64,000 bases of DNA from the NCBI GenBank assembly GCA_965227945.1, contig CBDDGQ010000006.1:1178001-1242000 (forward strand), in the 5' to 3' direction. How positions within the stretch are numbered: position 1 is the stretch's first letter; every line of letters begins with the position of its first letter. This DNA is from Azorhizobium sp965227945. GTDB lineage: Bacteria; Pseudomonadota; Alphaproteobacteria; Rhizobiales; Xanthobacteraceae. Both the position numbers and the translations under genes were made by a program. Below the pieces are notes generated by a model. It did not search any database and had not been told where the DNA came from. It saw nothing but the letters and a program-made list of their open reading frames with translations. Positions 44,626-53,967 of this stretch are shown here, in pieces.

Positions 44626-45401
44626 GCCTGCCGGACCTCTGCGATCTTGCCGCGCAAGTGATGGACGAGATCGGTGAAGGCGGGCGTGTAGCAGACCTCC
44701 AACGGGCGGGGGCGGGGGAAGTCGACGCTGCGGCTCTCGACGATGCGGCCGGGGCGGGCGCTCATCACATGGATGGTGTCCGCCAGGAAGGCGGCCTCGC
44801 GCAGATCATGGGTCACCAGAACCACGGTGAAGCCGAGGCGCTGCCACAGGTCGCGCAGCACCACCCAGAGTTCCTCGCGGGTGAAGGCGTCCAGCGCCGC
44901 GAACGGCTCATCCAGCATCAGCAGCGCTGGTTCATGGATCAGCGAGCGGCACAGCGAAGCCCGCTGCTGCATGCCCCCCGACATTTCCCAGGGAAAGCGG
45001 TCGGCGAAATCCCGCAGGCCCACCACGCCCAGCAGATCCAGGGCGCGGGTGCGATAGGCCTCCTTGTCCCGGCGGAAGCGGCTGCGATGGGGCTGCACGA
45101 TCTCCAGCGGCAGCATCACATTGTCCAGCACCGTGCGCCACGGCAGCATGTTGGCGTTCTGGAACGCCATGCCGGCCACCTTTACCGGCCCGGTGACGAT
45201 CTGCCCCTCCACCGCCACCGTGCCCGAGGTGGGGCGGATCAGGCCGGTGACCAGCTTCATCAAGGTGGACTTGCCGCAGCCGGAGGGGCCGACCACGGCG
45301 GCGAACTCGCCGCGCTTCACATCGATGGAGGTGTGGGCCAGCGCCGTCACCGCGCCGCTGCGGCCTGTGTAGGAGAGGGTCACGTCATCCAGGCGGATCA
45401 A
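44622..45401 (-). CDS. ABC transporter ATP-binding protein, NitT/TauT type
   Basis: A 259-residue ATPase. Walker A GPSGCGKST, Q-loop FQNANMLPWRT, signature MSGGMQQR (a variant of LSGGQ), Walker B ALLMLDEPFAALD and the switch His in LVTHDLREA are all present. I read it from a TTG at 45401 with AGAAGG 9 nt upstream, because no ATG lies near the conserved start (IRLDDVTLSY) and the upstream extension is Arg-rich and unlike the family. It overlaps the permease gene by 4 nt. Confidence 0.88.
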   Translation of the reverse strand: MIRLDDVTLSYTGRSGAVTALAHTSIDVKRGEFAAVVGPSGCGKSTLMKLVTGLIRPTSGTVAVEGQIVTGPVKVAGMAFQNANMLPWRTVLDNVMLPLEIVQPHRSRFRRDKEAYRTRALDLLGVVGLRDFADRFPWEMSGGMQQRASLCRSLIHEPALLMLDEPFAALDAFTREELWVVLRDLWQRLGFTVVLVTHDLREAAFLADTIHVMSARPGRIVESRSVDFPRPRPLEVCYTPAFTDLVHHLRGKIAEVRQA

Positions 45402-45500
45402 GGAGGTTTGCCTTCTGGTTTGGCCGAAGGGCCTGCGTCTCAGAGCGAACGACGTGTCCGCGCCCGTCTGGGGGCGCTCTCGCCACCCGCGCACCGCGCC

Positions 45501-45523
45501 CCCTCCCCCCTTGCGGGGGAGGG
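45501..45523. terminator. GC-rich hairpin between binding-protein and ATPase genes
   Basis: CCCTCCCCC (45501-45509) and GGGGGAGGG (45515-45523) form a perfect 9-bp stem with a 5-nt loop. It lies in the 168-bp gap downstream of the binding-protein gene and upstream of the ATPase gene, all on the minus strand. Such a hairpin could stabilise or partly terminate the message so that more binding protein than membrane complex is made. Confidence 0.5.
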
Positions 45524-45569
45524 TGGCGTCGCGCGGGGTGAGGGGCCGGGCGAAAGCCTGGAGAACGAC

Positions 45570-46655
45570 CTACTTCACCATCCGCTCAGAGGCCGGCGGC
45601 AAATATTCCTCGGTGAAGATGTCCAGGGCCGTGGGCTTGGCCTTGAAGTCGTAGGTGACGGCGATCTGCTCGATGGACTTGGTCATGCGATCCACATCGA
45701 TGCCGCCGATGCCGTTCTTGGTCACCCATTCGGTGATCATGTTGTCCTTGAGCGCCATCTTCAGGCGCGCCAGTTCCACCGCCTCGTCGCCGGTCTCGTT
45801 GCGCTTCATCACCGCCTTGATAGCGGCGTCAGGATCGCGGGCGGTCTCGATGATGCCCTTGATGGTGGCGCGCACGAAGCCGGCCACCTCCTTCGGGTGG
45901 GCCTTGGCGAAGTCCGGATTGACGATGACGGCGTTGCCATAGAGCACCAGGCCGTAATCGGCCATCAGCATGACCTTCACGTCCTCGGGCTTGATGCCTT
46001 TCTGCAGCAGATTGAAATAGGACGAGAAGGAGAAGCCGGTGATGGCGTCCACCTTGCCGTCCGCCAGCATGGGCTCGCGCACCGGGAAGCCGACGTTCTC
46101 CACCTTCACCTTGTCGGCGTCGATGCCGTTTTCCTTCACGAACGCCTTCCACTGGGCGAACGCGCCATCGGGCGCCGGCGCGCCGAGGATCTTGCCTTCC
46201 AGATCCTTCGGCTTGACGATGCCGGTCTTGGCCAGGGTAACGATGGCAAAGGGCGGCTTGTCATAGACCATGAGGACGGCTTTCACCGCCTTGTCCGGAT
46301 TCTGGTCGCGGAACTTCACCAGCGAATTGATGTCGAAGAAGCCGAGCGGATAGGTGCCCGCCGCCACCCGGGCAATGCCGGCCACGGAGCCGGGCCCGCT
46401 GTCCACGGTGACATTGAGGCCCGCGGCTTTGTAATAGCCCTTGTCGATGGCGACGAAGTACGGCGCGGAGGGGCCCTCGAACTTCCAGTCGAGGGCGAAT
46501 TTGATGTCGGTGTCCGCCCGCGCCGGCGCCGCCACCGCCAGCAGACTGAGCGTCGCGCCGACGAGCCCCGCCTTCAGCCCGGCGAGAGTCCCCGCACCGC
46601 TGCCCGTCCCAGCGCTTGGCCCGCGTCCCCGCTGCTGCTGAATCCCATGCCGCAT
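45570..46655 (-). CDS. ABC transporter substrate-binding protein, NMT1/THI5-like
   Basis: A 361-residue periplasmic binding protein. An unusually polar N-terminal leader (MRHGIQQQRGRG) precedes the hydrophobic core LKAGLVGATLSLLAVAAPARA of a Sec signal. The mature part starts DTDIKFALDWKFEGPSAPYF, the NMT1-like opening shared by pyrimidine-, taurine- and sulfonate-binding proteins. Start chosen for GGGAGGAG upstream. Ligand not predictable; a cysteine desulfhydrase gene 154 bp upstream hints at an organosulfur compound. Confidence 0.88.
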   Translation of the reverse strand: MRHGIQQQRGRGPSAGTGSGAGTLAGLKAGLVGATLSLLAVAAPARADTDIKFALDWKFEGPSAPYFVAIDKGYYKAAGLNVTVDSGPGSVAGIARVAAGTYPLGFFDINSLVKFRDQNPDKAVKAVLMVYDKPPFAIVTLAKTGIVKPKDLEGKILGAPAPDGAFAQWKAFVKENGIDADKVKVENVGFPVREPMLADGKVDAITGFSFSSYFNLLQKGIKPEDVKVMLMADYGLVLYGNAVIVNPDFAKAHPKEVAGFVRATIKGIIETARDPDAAIKAVMKRNETGDEAVELARLKMALKDNMITEWVTKNGIGGIDVDRMTKSIEQIAVTYDFKAKPTALDIFTEEYLPPASERMVK

Positions 46656-46809
46656 GATCCGCTCCTCCCGTTTCCTGAGGAGAAGCAAGGCACATGCCAT
46701 AAGGTGAGGCAGACAACGCAGCAGCGCGAAGCGGTCGTGCGCCCGAAAATAAGGCAATCGCCCGCTCCGGCGCCGCCCCACTGAGCGGCAGGGGCCGGCG
46801 TCCGCGCCG

Positions 46810-47973
46810 TCAGAAGCCGCCGCCGTTGAGGAAGCGCTCCACCTGCGCCTCGAAGGGCGCGATGTCGAAGCCTTGGGCGGCGATCCAGGCATCGTCATAA
46901 TAGGTCTGGCCGTAACGCTCGCCGCGGTCGCACAGCAAGGTGACCAGCGAACCCTCCTCGCCGGCGGCGACCATCTGGTCGGCCAGCGCGCACAGGCCGT
47001 AGAAGCTGGTGCCGGTGGACGGGCCGACGCGGCGGCCCAGACGGCGGGACAGCACCCGCATGGCGCCGATGGAGGCGGCATCGGGCACCTGGAGCATGTG
47101 ATCGATCACCTGCGGCAGGAAGGACGGCTCCACCCGCGGCCGGCCGATGCCCTCGATGCGCGAGCCGCCGGCGCGGGTCAGGGAGCGGTCGCCGCTGATA
47201 AAAGCGTCGTAGAAGACCGAGCCTTCCGTATCCACCACGCACAGGCGGGTGGCGAAATGCTTGTACCGCAGATAGCGGCCGATGGTGGCCGAGGTGCCGC
47301 CGGTGCCTGCACCCATGACGATCCAGGTGGGCACGCTGCGCGGCTCGCCCTGCATCTGCTCGAAGATGGTTTCGGCAATGTTGTTATTGCCGCGCCAATC
47401 GGTGACCCGTTCGGCATTGGTGAACTGGTCCACATAGACCCCGCCCAGGCGCGCGGCGAGCGCTGCTGCCTCCGCATAGACCTGGCCGCTGTCATCGACG
47501 AAATGGCACCGTCCGCCCTGGCGCTCAATGTCCTCGATCTTCTCGCACGAGGTGGTGCGGGGCATCACCGCATAGAAGGGCAGGTCAAGCAGCCGCGCGA
47601 AATAGGCCTCCGACACCGCCGTGGAGCCGGAGGAGGCTTCCACCAGCGGCACCCCCTCGCGGATCTGACCATTGCAGATGCCGAACAGAAACAGCGAGCG
47701 GGCGAGCCGGTGCTTGAGGCTGCCCGTGGGGTGGGTGGATTCATCCTTGAGATAAATGTCGATCCCCGGCAGCCGATGCCCCTCGAACCGCAGCAGGTGT
47801 GTATCGGCCGAGCGCCGGGCATCCCGCTCCATGATGCCGAGCGCATGATCCGCCCATCGCCGCTCCTGGGCGCGTGCCGCACCCGTTTCATTCCCCATTT
47901 GGGGTACGACCTTCGGATGTCGCGCACCGCTCAAACCGTTGGGAACAGGGAGGGTTTTTGCGCTCACGTGCAT
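46810..47973 (-). CDS. cds1: PLP-dependent L-cysteine desulfhydrase, Cds1-like
   Basis: A 387-residue fold-type II PLP enzyme related to cysteine synthase. The PLP lysine is in HPTGSLKHRLARSLF (about residue 88), the substrate loop is EASSGSTAVSE, and the phosphate-binding glycine loop is GAGTGGTSAT. The sequence style matches the Cds1 (Rv3684-type) group, which releases sulfide, ammonia and pyruvate from cysteine. Start at 47973 has AGAGG 9 nt upstream; MGNETG at 47898 is an alternative. It lies upstream of an ABC binding-protein gene on the same strand and is divergent from a MarR gene. Confidence 0.82.
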   Translation of the reverse strand: MHVSAKTLPVPNGLSGARHPKVVPQMGNETGAARAQERRWADHALGIMERDARRSADTHLLRFEGHRLPGIDIYLKDESTHPTGSLKHRLARSLFLFGICNGQIREGVPLVEASSGSTAVSEAYFARLLDLPFYAVMPRTTSCEKIEDIERQGGRCHFVDDSGQVYAEAAALAARLGGVYVDQFTNAERVTDWRGNNNIAETIFEQMQGEPRSVPTWIVMGAGTGGTSATIGRYLRYKHFATRLCVVDTEGSVFYDAFISGDRSLTRAGGSRIEGIGRPRVEPSFLPQVIDHMLQVPDAASIGAMRVLSRRLGRRVGPSTGTSFYGLCALADQMVAAGEEGSLVTLLCDRGERYGQTYYDDAWIAAQGFDIAPFEAQVERFLNGGGF

Positions 47974-48238
47974 TTTCTTGAACCTCTTTTGCCGGATCGG
48001 GCGCGGGCCTGACGCAATCCTCCTCCTCTTGCTATGGAAAGCATCACCCTATTTCACGCGCCGCGCTGGGAATTGTTGAGATTTCGTTCCGTGAAATGTC
48101 GAGTTCGCGCAAGAAAGATGCTTGCTCCCCAAACGGCAGTCGGTTGGTTGCATCCGCCCGCAGGTCGCGATCCACTGGAGGCGTGTGAGGAAGCGGCGTG
48201 TTATGGGCGACGACAAAAACAATCTTTCGGAGCAAAAT

Positions 48239-48733
48239 ATGTCAGCACAACCTGATTCATCTCAATTCAGCGACCAGGATTTTGGCGTCGACCCGCTTCA
48301 GCGGGTGACCCTCGGGTACCTCATCAACCTCTTGGCCCGTCTCCTGGCGCAGTCCCTGAAAGCCCGCAACGGCGCTGACGGCATCCTGCCGGGGCAGTTT
48401 CCCATCGTGCTGGAATTGCTGAAGTCCGACGGGCCGACGCAGCGCGACCTGTGCGAGTTCGTGAAGATCGAACAAAGCACCATGGCCAATACGCTGAAGC
48501 GCATGGAGCGCGACGGCATCATCGAGCGGCGGGCCTGCCTCGACGACGGCCGCCAGGCCACGGTTCACCTCACGGAGAGCGGCCGGGCGCTGGCGCAGAC
48601 CGCGGTCATCAATGCGTTCGAGGTGAATCGCGTGGCCCTGGAGGCCCTGGACAAGGACGCCCAGGTGGCGCTGCGGGCCGGCCTGACCGCCATGGTGGAG
48701 CGCCTGGAAGCCGATATCGCACGCCATCGTTAG
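48239..48733 (+). CDS. MarR family transcriptional regulator
   Basis: A ~164-residue MarR regulator. The winged helix with TQRDLCEFVKIEQSTMANTL and the wing ERRACLDDGRQATVHLT are clear, flanked by dimerisation helices. Start set at 48239 because CGGAG stands 6 nt upstream; an ATG at 48203 (MGDDKN) is also possible. It precedes a UbiD/UbiX operon on the same strand, with a MarR-type palindrome in the 170-bp gap, and is likely its repressor, relieved by an aromatic acid or its CoA ester. Confidence 0.87.
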   Translation: MSAQPDSSQFSDQDFGVDPLQRVTLGYLINLLARLLAQSLKARNGADGILPGQFPIVLELLKSDGPTQRDLCEFVKIEQSTMANTLKRMERDGIIERRACLDDGRQATVHLTESGRALAQTAVINAFEVNRVALEALDKDAQVALRAGLTAMVERLEADIARHR

Positions 48734-48873
48734 AGGCGACCCTCTGGGAATGCTATATCTTGGGGCGTCAGGCGCCGAAAGTTTAGCCATTTGAGATCTG
48801 GCAATTAATAGCTAGCCATGTAACCTTCTCGGGTGAAGATCCGGGCCAAGGGCAATGGATCACACCTATAAAC

Positions 48874-48885
48874 ATAGCATGCTAT
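48874..48885. promoter_or_regulatory. Probable MarR operator
   Basis: ATAGCATGCTAT is a perfect 12-bp palindrome, AT-rich within GC-rich DNA, 18 bp upstream of the GTG start of the quinone-oxidoreductase-like gene. Binding here would cover the promoter or leader of the operon. A partly similar TAATAGCTAG lies near 48806. Confidence 0.55.
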
Positions 48886-48903
48886 TTAAGTGGAGGATGC
48901 GAC

Positions 48904-49911
48904 GTGAAAGCAGCCGTCATCAAGGCCCACGGCGGGCCGGAGAACCTCTCTTTCGTGGCGGACTGGGCTCAGCCCGTAGCCGGACCTGGTGACGTGATCA
49001 TTCGCGTCAAGGCCACGTCCCTCAATTATCATGATGTCTTCACACGCCGCGGCATGCCGGGCATCAAGCTCAACCTCCCCGTGGTGCCGGGCCTCGATCT
49101 GGCCGGTGAAGTCACCGAGCTGGGCGAAGGCGTCACCGACGTGAAGGTGGGCGACCGGGTGCTGGTGGACCCGCTCAACCGCGTTGAAGGCGGCCTCATG
49201 GGCGAGACCATGGACGGCGGCCTGCAGGAATTCGCCAAGGTGCGCGCCCATCAGCTGGTGCCGATCCCCGATGGCGTCAGCTTCGAACAGGCGGCAGCCC
49301 TGCCGGTGGCCTACGGCACCGCGCACCGCATGATGTTCACCAACGGCCAGATCAAGGCCGGCGACAAGGTGCTGGTGCTCGGCGCCTCCGGCGGCGTGGG
49401 CACCGGCGCGGTGCTCCTCGCCAAGCTGGCCGGCGCCCATGTGATCGCCTGCGGCTCCAGCGCGGCCAAGCTGGAGAAGCTGAAGGAGATCGGCGCCGAC
49501 GAGGTGATCGACTACACCCAGGTGGATTTCGCCAAGGAAGTCTTCGCCCGCTTCGGCAAGCCCCATCGCCGCACCACCGAAGGTGGCGTGGACGTGGTGG
49601 TGAACTTCACCGGCGGCGATACCTGGGTGAAGTCCATGCGGGCGCTGAAGCGCGGCGGCAAGCTGCTCACCTGCGGCGCCACGGCGGGCTTTGATCCCAC
49701 CGAGGATCTGCGCTTCATCTGGACCTTCGAGCTGAAGATCCTGGGCTCCAACTCCTGGGCCCGCGAAGACCTCACCGCGCTGCTCGGCTACATCGCCGAC
49801 GGCCGGCTGAAGCCGGTCATCGACAAGGTGTTCCCGCTGGAAGAGGCGCAGGAAGCCCTGCGTCTGATCGAGGACCGCGAGGTCATCGGCAAGGTGATCC
49901 TCACCCCCTGA
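48904..49911 (+). CDS. Quinone oxidoreductase-like MDR enzyme
   Basis: A 335-residue medium-chain reductase of the zinc-independent QOR/ADH type. The N-terminal GroES-like domain is followed by the NAD(P)H motif LGASGGVGTGAV (about residue 160); AALPVAYGTAHRM is the usual hinge. The GTG start has GGAGG 8 nt upstream. First structural gene after the MarR operator; it probably reduces an enoyl or quinone intermediate of the pathway. A thioesterase gene follows by 35 bp. Confidence 0.88.
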   Translation: MKAAVIKAHGGPENLSFVADWAQPVAGPGDVIIRVKATSLNYHDVFTRRGMPGIKLNLPVVPGLDLAGEVTELGEGVTDVKVGDRVLVDPLNRVEGGLMGETMDGGLQEFAKVRAHQLVPIPDGVSFEQAAALPVAYGTAHRMMFTNGQIKAGDKVLVLGASGGVGTGAVLLAKLAGAHVIACGSSAAKLEKLKEIGADEVIDYTQVDFAKEVFARFGKPHRRTTEGGVDVVVNFTGGDTWVKSMRALKRGGKLLTCGATAGFDPTEDLRFIWTFELKILGSNSWAREDLTALLGYIADGRLKPVIDKVFPLEEAQEALRLIEDREVIGKVILTP

Positions 49912-49946
49912 CGCCTCGCCCGTCCTCCAGATTGCGGAACATCCTC

Positions 49947-50375
49947 ATGAGCGAAACCGAAGCCAAGGCGCCGCCGACCGTCGCCGAACTGAACGAACGC
50001 ATCCAGCGGGCCCCCTACCACAAGTGGCTGGGGATCTCGGTGGTGGCCGCCGGCGACGGCGAGATCACCGTCGAGCTGCCCTGGCGCGAAGAGTTCGTCG
50101 TCAATGCCGAGGTGGGCTACACCCACGGCGGCATCCTGGCGACGCTGGTGGATCTGGTGGCCGACTGGGCCATCGCCACCAAGCTGGGCCGGCCCTTCCC
50201 CACCGTGGACATGCGGGTGGACTACCACCGCCCGGCCATGAAGGGCACGCTCACCGTCAAGGGCAAGGTGATCCGCCTCGGCTCCACCTTCACCACGGCG
50301 GAAGCCTCGGTGGAGGATGCCAGCGGCAAGCTTCTGGCCTCAGGCCGCGGCACCTACGCCACCACCACCAAATGA
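49947..50375 (+). CDS. PaaI-like hot-dog thioesterase
   Basis: A 142-residue single hot-dog protein. The family signature is around VGYTHGGILATLVDLVADWA (residues ~55-74) with a following VDMRVDYHRPA strand. PaaI-type enzymes hydrolyse aromatic or hydroxylated acyl-CoA esters and rescue stalled CoA pathways. The ATG at 49947 is preferred over a TTG at 49932. It lies in the UbiD operon. Confidence 0.88.
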   Translation: MSETEAKAPPTVAELNERIQRAPYHKWLGISVVAAGDGEITVELPWREEFVVNAEVGYTHGGILATLVDLVADWAIATKLGRPFPTVDMRVDYHRPAMKGTLTVKGKVIRLGSTFTTAEASVEDASGKLLASGRGTYATTTK

Positions 50376-50461
50376 GCCCCCCGGCCCGGCGGACCCAATC
50401 CCCGGGCCGGTTCGTTTTTGTGTGACGCCGATCGCCTGCGGCGCGGCGCCGGAGAACGAGC

Positions 50462-52063
50462 ATGCATGACACCGAGAGTTTCCGGGGTTTCCTGGACCGC
50501 CTGCGCGCGGCCGGCGAACTGATCGACCTGCACCAGCCGGTGGACATCCGCCATATCGCCACCTTGGTGGACCAGTCCGACAAGGCGTTGTTCTTTCACG
50601 ATGTCATTGGCTACGACGTGCCGGTGGTCTCGGGCATCATCCGCACCCAGCACCGCGCCATCATGTCGCTCGGCTGCACCGCTTATCCGCAGATCGAGGC
50701 CAAGCTCAAGGCGGCCATCGACACGCCGATCCCGCCGGTGACGCTGAACACCTCGCCCACCCATGAAGTGACCATGAGCGGCGATGAGGTGGACCTCTAC
50801 AAGCTGCCCATCCCCATGAGCTCGATCTATGACGGCGGGCCGATGATCACCGCCGGGGTGGTGATCGCCCGCGATCCCGAGTTCGGGCTCAATTCCGGCA
50901 TCTATCGGTTCATCGTGAAGGAAAAGAACCTCACGGGCATCGACATCGTCACCCCCAACAACATGCGTTTGTTCGCCCAGCGCGCGTTCGAGGCGGGGCG
51001 GCCCTGCCCCATCTCCATCTCCATCGGCACCCATCCGTTCGAGATCATGGGCTCGGGCTTCCGCGCTCCGCTGGGGGTGGACGAGATGGCCATTGCCGGC
51101 GGCCTGCGCGGCGGGCCGGTGCAACTGGCCCCCTGCAAGACCATCGACGTGCCCTATATCGCCGACGCCGAGATCGTGCTGGAAGCCGAGATCCTGCCCA
51201 CCGGCTGGGTCTGGCCGGAAGGCCGCTTCGGCGAGTTCACCCGCCTCATGGGCGGGCTGCACTGGAACCCGCTGGTGCGCATCAAGTCGGTGTCTATGCG
51301 CAAGGACGCCATCTATTACGCGCTGCACATGCCGTGGGAAAACACCTGGCTCGCGGCCCCCACCCGCTATGCCGCCATCCGCCAGGCGCTCAAGACCGCC
51401 GGCGTGGTGGTCAAGGACATCAATGTGACTTTGGGCGGCTGCGCCTTCTGGCATGCGGTGATCTCCATCAAGAAGCAGCCGGGCGAGGGCAAGAATGCGC
51501 TGCTCGCCGCGCTGTCGGTGATGGACCTGAAGCATGTGGTGGTGGTGGACGACGACATCGACGTGTTCAATCCCACCGACGTGGAATGGGCCATCGCCAC
51601 CCGCGTCCAGGGCGACAAGGACGTGATGATCATCACCGGCGCCCGCGGCAAGCCGCTGGACCCCAGCCTGCCGCCGACCCCGCCAGGCGTGGTCCCCACC
51701 ACCGCCAAGATCGGCATCGATGCCACCATCTCCGAGGGCATTCCCAAGGAGCGCTATGAGCGCATCGCCTATGCCTATGCGGACACCGCCAAGATCGGCG
51801 ATTATGCCTCCGGCAAGGTGGATCCGGCCGGCGCGCTGGCAGATGATGACGAAGTGGTGAAACTGGCCGACGCCATTGCCGAGATGATTGGCAAGGAGCC
51901 GCGTTATTATACGGACGTTGCGGAAGCGTTCTCCACCTATGCCTTCCCCATCGTCGCCCGTGCGCTCGGCCATCTGCACACCACCGAGCGCCTGTGGCAG
52001 GACCCGCGCGGCCGCATGTGCCTGCGCGGCTCGAAATTCGCGGCCAAGCCTCCGGGACAGTGA
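50462..52063 (+). CDS. UbiD family prenylated-FMN decarboxylase
   Basis: A 533-residue UbiD-type (de)carboxylase. The catalytic glutamate pair is visible in WPEGRFGEFTRLMG (E-x4-E, about residues 252-257), and the prFMN-binding region includes FVKEKN-like and GIGTHP-like loops. These enzymes reversibly decarboxylate aromatic or alpha,beta-unsaturated acids using prenylated FMN made by UbiX, which is encoded at the end of the same operon. The neighbouring ABC transporter suggests import of the acid. The exact substrate is unknown; ubiquinone synthesis is unlikely given the context. Confidence 0.9.
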   Translation: MHDTESFRGFLDRLRAAGELIDLHQPVDIRHIATLVDQSDKALFFHDVIGYDVPVVSGIIRTQHRAIMSLGCTAYPQIEAKLKAAIDTPIPPVTLNTSPTHEVTMSGDEVDLYKLPIPMSSIYDGGPMITAGVVIARDPEFGLNSGIYRFIVKEKNLTGIDIVTPNNMRLFAQRAFEAGRPCPISISIGTHPFEIMGSGFRAPLGVDEMAIAGGLRGGPVQLAPCKTIDVPYIADAEIVLEAEILPTGWVWPEGRFGEFTRLMGGLHWNPLVRIKSVSMRKDAIYYALHMPWENTWLAAPTRYAAIRQALKTAGVVVKDINVTLGGCAFWHAVISIKKQPGEGKNALLAALSVMDLKHVVVVDDDIDVFNPTDVEWAIATRVQGDKDVMIITGARGKPLDPSLPPTPPGVVPTTAKIGIDATISEGIPKERYERIAYAYADTAKIGDYASGKVDPAGALADDDEVVKLADAIAEMIGKEPRYYTDVAEAFSTYAFPIVARALGHLHTTERLWQDPRGRMCLRGSKFAAKPPGQ

Positions 52064-52198
52064 CGTTCCGGCGGCCGCCCGCCCACTTCAGCCAGTCGCG
52101 CTCCTGGGCGCGGCGGCATAATCATAAGGCTGCGGACTCGATCCAGCGGCCAACGCCTCGGGACACGACCGGTTTCCACGTATCGAACGAGGGCAAAC

Positions 52199-53152
52199 AT
52201 GCGTCACGTCTTCACCACCCTGCTTGTGGCCGGCAGCCTGTGCGCGGCCGTCTCCGCGCACGCGGAAACCGTCCTGAAGTTCGGCGCCGCGCAATCGTCC
52301 GCCGGGTCGCTGCCACTGCTGGTCGCCCAGCAGAAGGGCCTGTTCGCCGCCGAAGGCATCAAAATGGACCGCCTCGACTTCAAGGGCGGCGCCCCGGCGG
52401 TGCAGGCGCTGGCGTCCGGCAGCATCGACATCTGCATCTGCGCCGCCGACCACGCGGTGCGGCTGGAGGAGCGGGGCCTCGGCGGCAAGGTGCTGGTGGC
52501 GCTGGCCGACCAGCACAGCTACGCCATCATGGCGCCTGCCGCCTCCAAGGCCACCAGCCTGAAGGATCTGAAGGGGCAGAAGATCGGCATCACCTCGGCC
52601 GGCAGCCTGACCGACACCACGCTGCGCTATGCCATCAAGAAGCTCGGTCTCAATCCCGATACGGATTTCGAGATCGTGTCCATCGGCACCGGCGGCCCCA
52701 TGCGGGCGGCGGTGGAAAGCGGCGCGGTGGCCGCCGGGCTGTTCTCCACCCCGGACATCCAGGCCAATGAGGCGCGCGCCGGCGTCTACAAGATCGTCGA
52801 AGACTTCCGCAAGATGCCCTATGCCGCCCAGGACCTGGTGGTGACGGACACCTGGTTGAAGGCCCATCCCGACCAGGCGAAAGCGGTGGCACGGGCGGTG
52901 GTCAACGCCCTGAAGCTGATCCAGACCGACAAGGGGGCGCTGCGGGCGGCAGTGGTGGAGATGTTCCCCGCCTTTGATCCGGCGCTGGTGGACAAGGTCA
53001 CCGCCGACGTGGCGGCGGGCTATCTCTCCCCCGACGGCAAGCTCAATCCCGAGAGCTACAAGACGCTCGTGGACATGATGACCATCGCCGACCCGACCAT
53101 GAAGAAAGTGCCCTACGACGACATCGTCGCGCTCTCTTATTACCCGAAGTGA
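52199..53152 (+). CDS. ABC transporter substrate-binding protein, NitT/TauT type
   Basis: A 317-residue periplasmic protein with a Sec signal (HVFTTLLVAGSLCAAVSAHA). The mature part begins ETVLKFGAAQSSAGSLPLLV and has the two-lobed SsuA/NMT1-like pattern. It is the first of three transporter genes (binding protein, permease, ATPase) inserted between ubiD and ubiX, so it most likely captures the acid that UbiD decarboxylates. Confidence 0.9.
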   Translation: MRHVFTTLLVAGSLCAAVSAHAETVLKFGAAQSSAGSLPLLVAQQKGLFAAEGIKMDRLDFKGGAPAVQALASGSIDICICAADHAVRLEERGLGGKVLVALADQHSYAIMAPAASKATSLKDLKGQKIGITSAGSLTDTTLRYAIKKLGLNPDTDFEIVSIGTGGPMRAAVESGAVAAGLFSTPDIQANEARAGVYKIVEDFRKMPYAAQDLVVTDTWLKAHPDQAKAVARAVVNALKLIQTDKGALRAAVVEMFPAFDPALVDKVTADVAAGYLSPDGKLNPESYKTLVDMMTIADPTMKKVPYDDIVALSYYPK

Positions 53153-53163
53153 GCGAGGGCCCC

Positions 53164-53967
53164 ATGTCGGAGACCATCGCCGTGGCCGGAAACGACCCGG
53201 TGGAAGCCCCCGCGCGCCACAAGGGCGCCTGGCGGACGGGGGCGGCGCAGACCGCCCTCATCCTGGTGCTGTTGGGCGCGTGGGAGCTTGCCTCCTGGAC
53301 GGTGCTGAACCCGTTCTGGAGCAGCCGCCCCTCGCTCATCCTCGCCCGCCTGTGGACGCTGGCCGTCAGCGGTGAATTGTGGGTCCATTGCTCCATCACC
53401 CTGCAGGAGGCCGGTGCCGGCCTGTTCCTGGGTGCGTTTGTGGGCGTGCCGCTCGGCATCGCGCTGGCCCGTGCGCCGCGCACCGCCAAGGTGGTGGAGC
53501 CGGTGGTGATGGGCCTCTACGGCCTGCCCCGCGTGGCGCTGGCGCCTCTGTTCATCCTGTGGTTCGGCATTGGTCTTTTCTCAAAGATCATGATGGCCTT
53601 CACCATGGTGGTGTTCATCTTCATGCTGAATGTCATGGAGGGCATCCGCACCATCGATCCCGACCATCTGGACCTGATGCGCGCCATGCGGGCGGGGCGC
53701 TTCTATCTGGTGCGCCGGGTGCTCCTTCCGGCGGTGACGCCGTGGATACTGGCCTCGTTCCGCATCGGCGTCGGCCTCGCCTTGATCGGCGCGGTGGTGG
53801 GCGAACTGATCGGCGCCAACCGCGGGCTCGGCTGGTATGTGGAGAAAAGCGGTGGCCAGCTGGACACCACCGGCGTGTTCACCGGCCTGGTGGTGCTGAT
53901 GATCCTGGCCATGCTGGCCAACCAGATCATCGGACTGGTGGAACGGAGGGTTGTGAAATGGCGCTGA
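53164..53967 (+). CDS. ABC transporter permease, NitT/TauT type
   Basis: A 267-residue membrane subunit with about six hydrophobic segments and an EAA-type loop around LDLMRAMRAGRFYLVRRVLL (about residue 173). The ATG at 53164 follows GAGGG closely; a GTG at 53149 overlapping the previous stop is the alternative. It overlaps the ATPase gene by 10 bp. Confidence 0.92.
   Translation: MSETIAVAGNDPVEAPARHKGAWRTGAAQTALILVLLGAWELASWTVLNPFWSSRPSLILARLWTLAVSGELWVHCSITLQEAGAGLFLGAFVGVPLGIALARAPRTAKVVEPVVMGLYGLPRVALAPLFILWFGIGLFSKIMMAFTMVVFIFMLNVMEGIRTIDPDHLDLMRAMRAGRFYLVRRVLLPAVTPWILASFRIGVGLALIGAVVGELIGANRGLGWYVEKSGGQLDTTGVFTGLVVLMILAMLANQIIGLVERRVVKWR

Noticed and set aside
44658..46784. 708-codon plus-strand open frame opposite the ABC ATPase and binding-protein genes
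   Set aside because: No domain, low-complexity composition, and spans two genes with clear motifs on the other strand.
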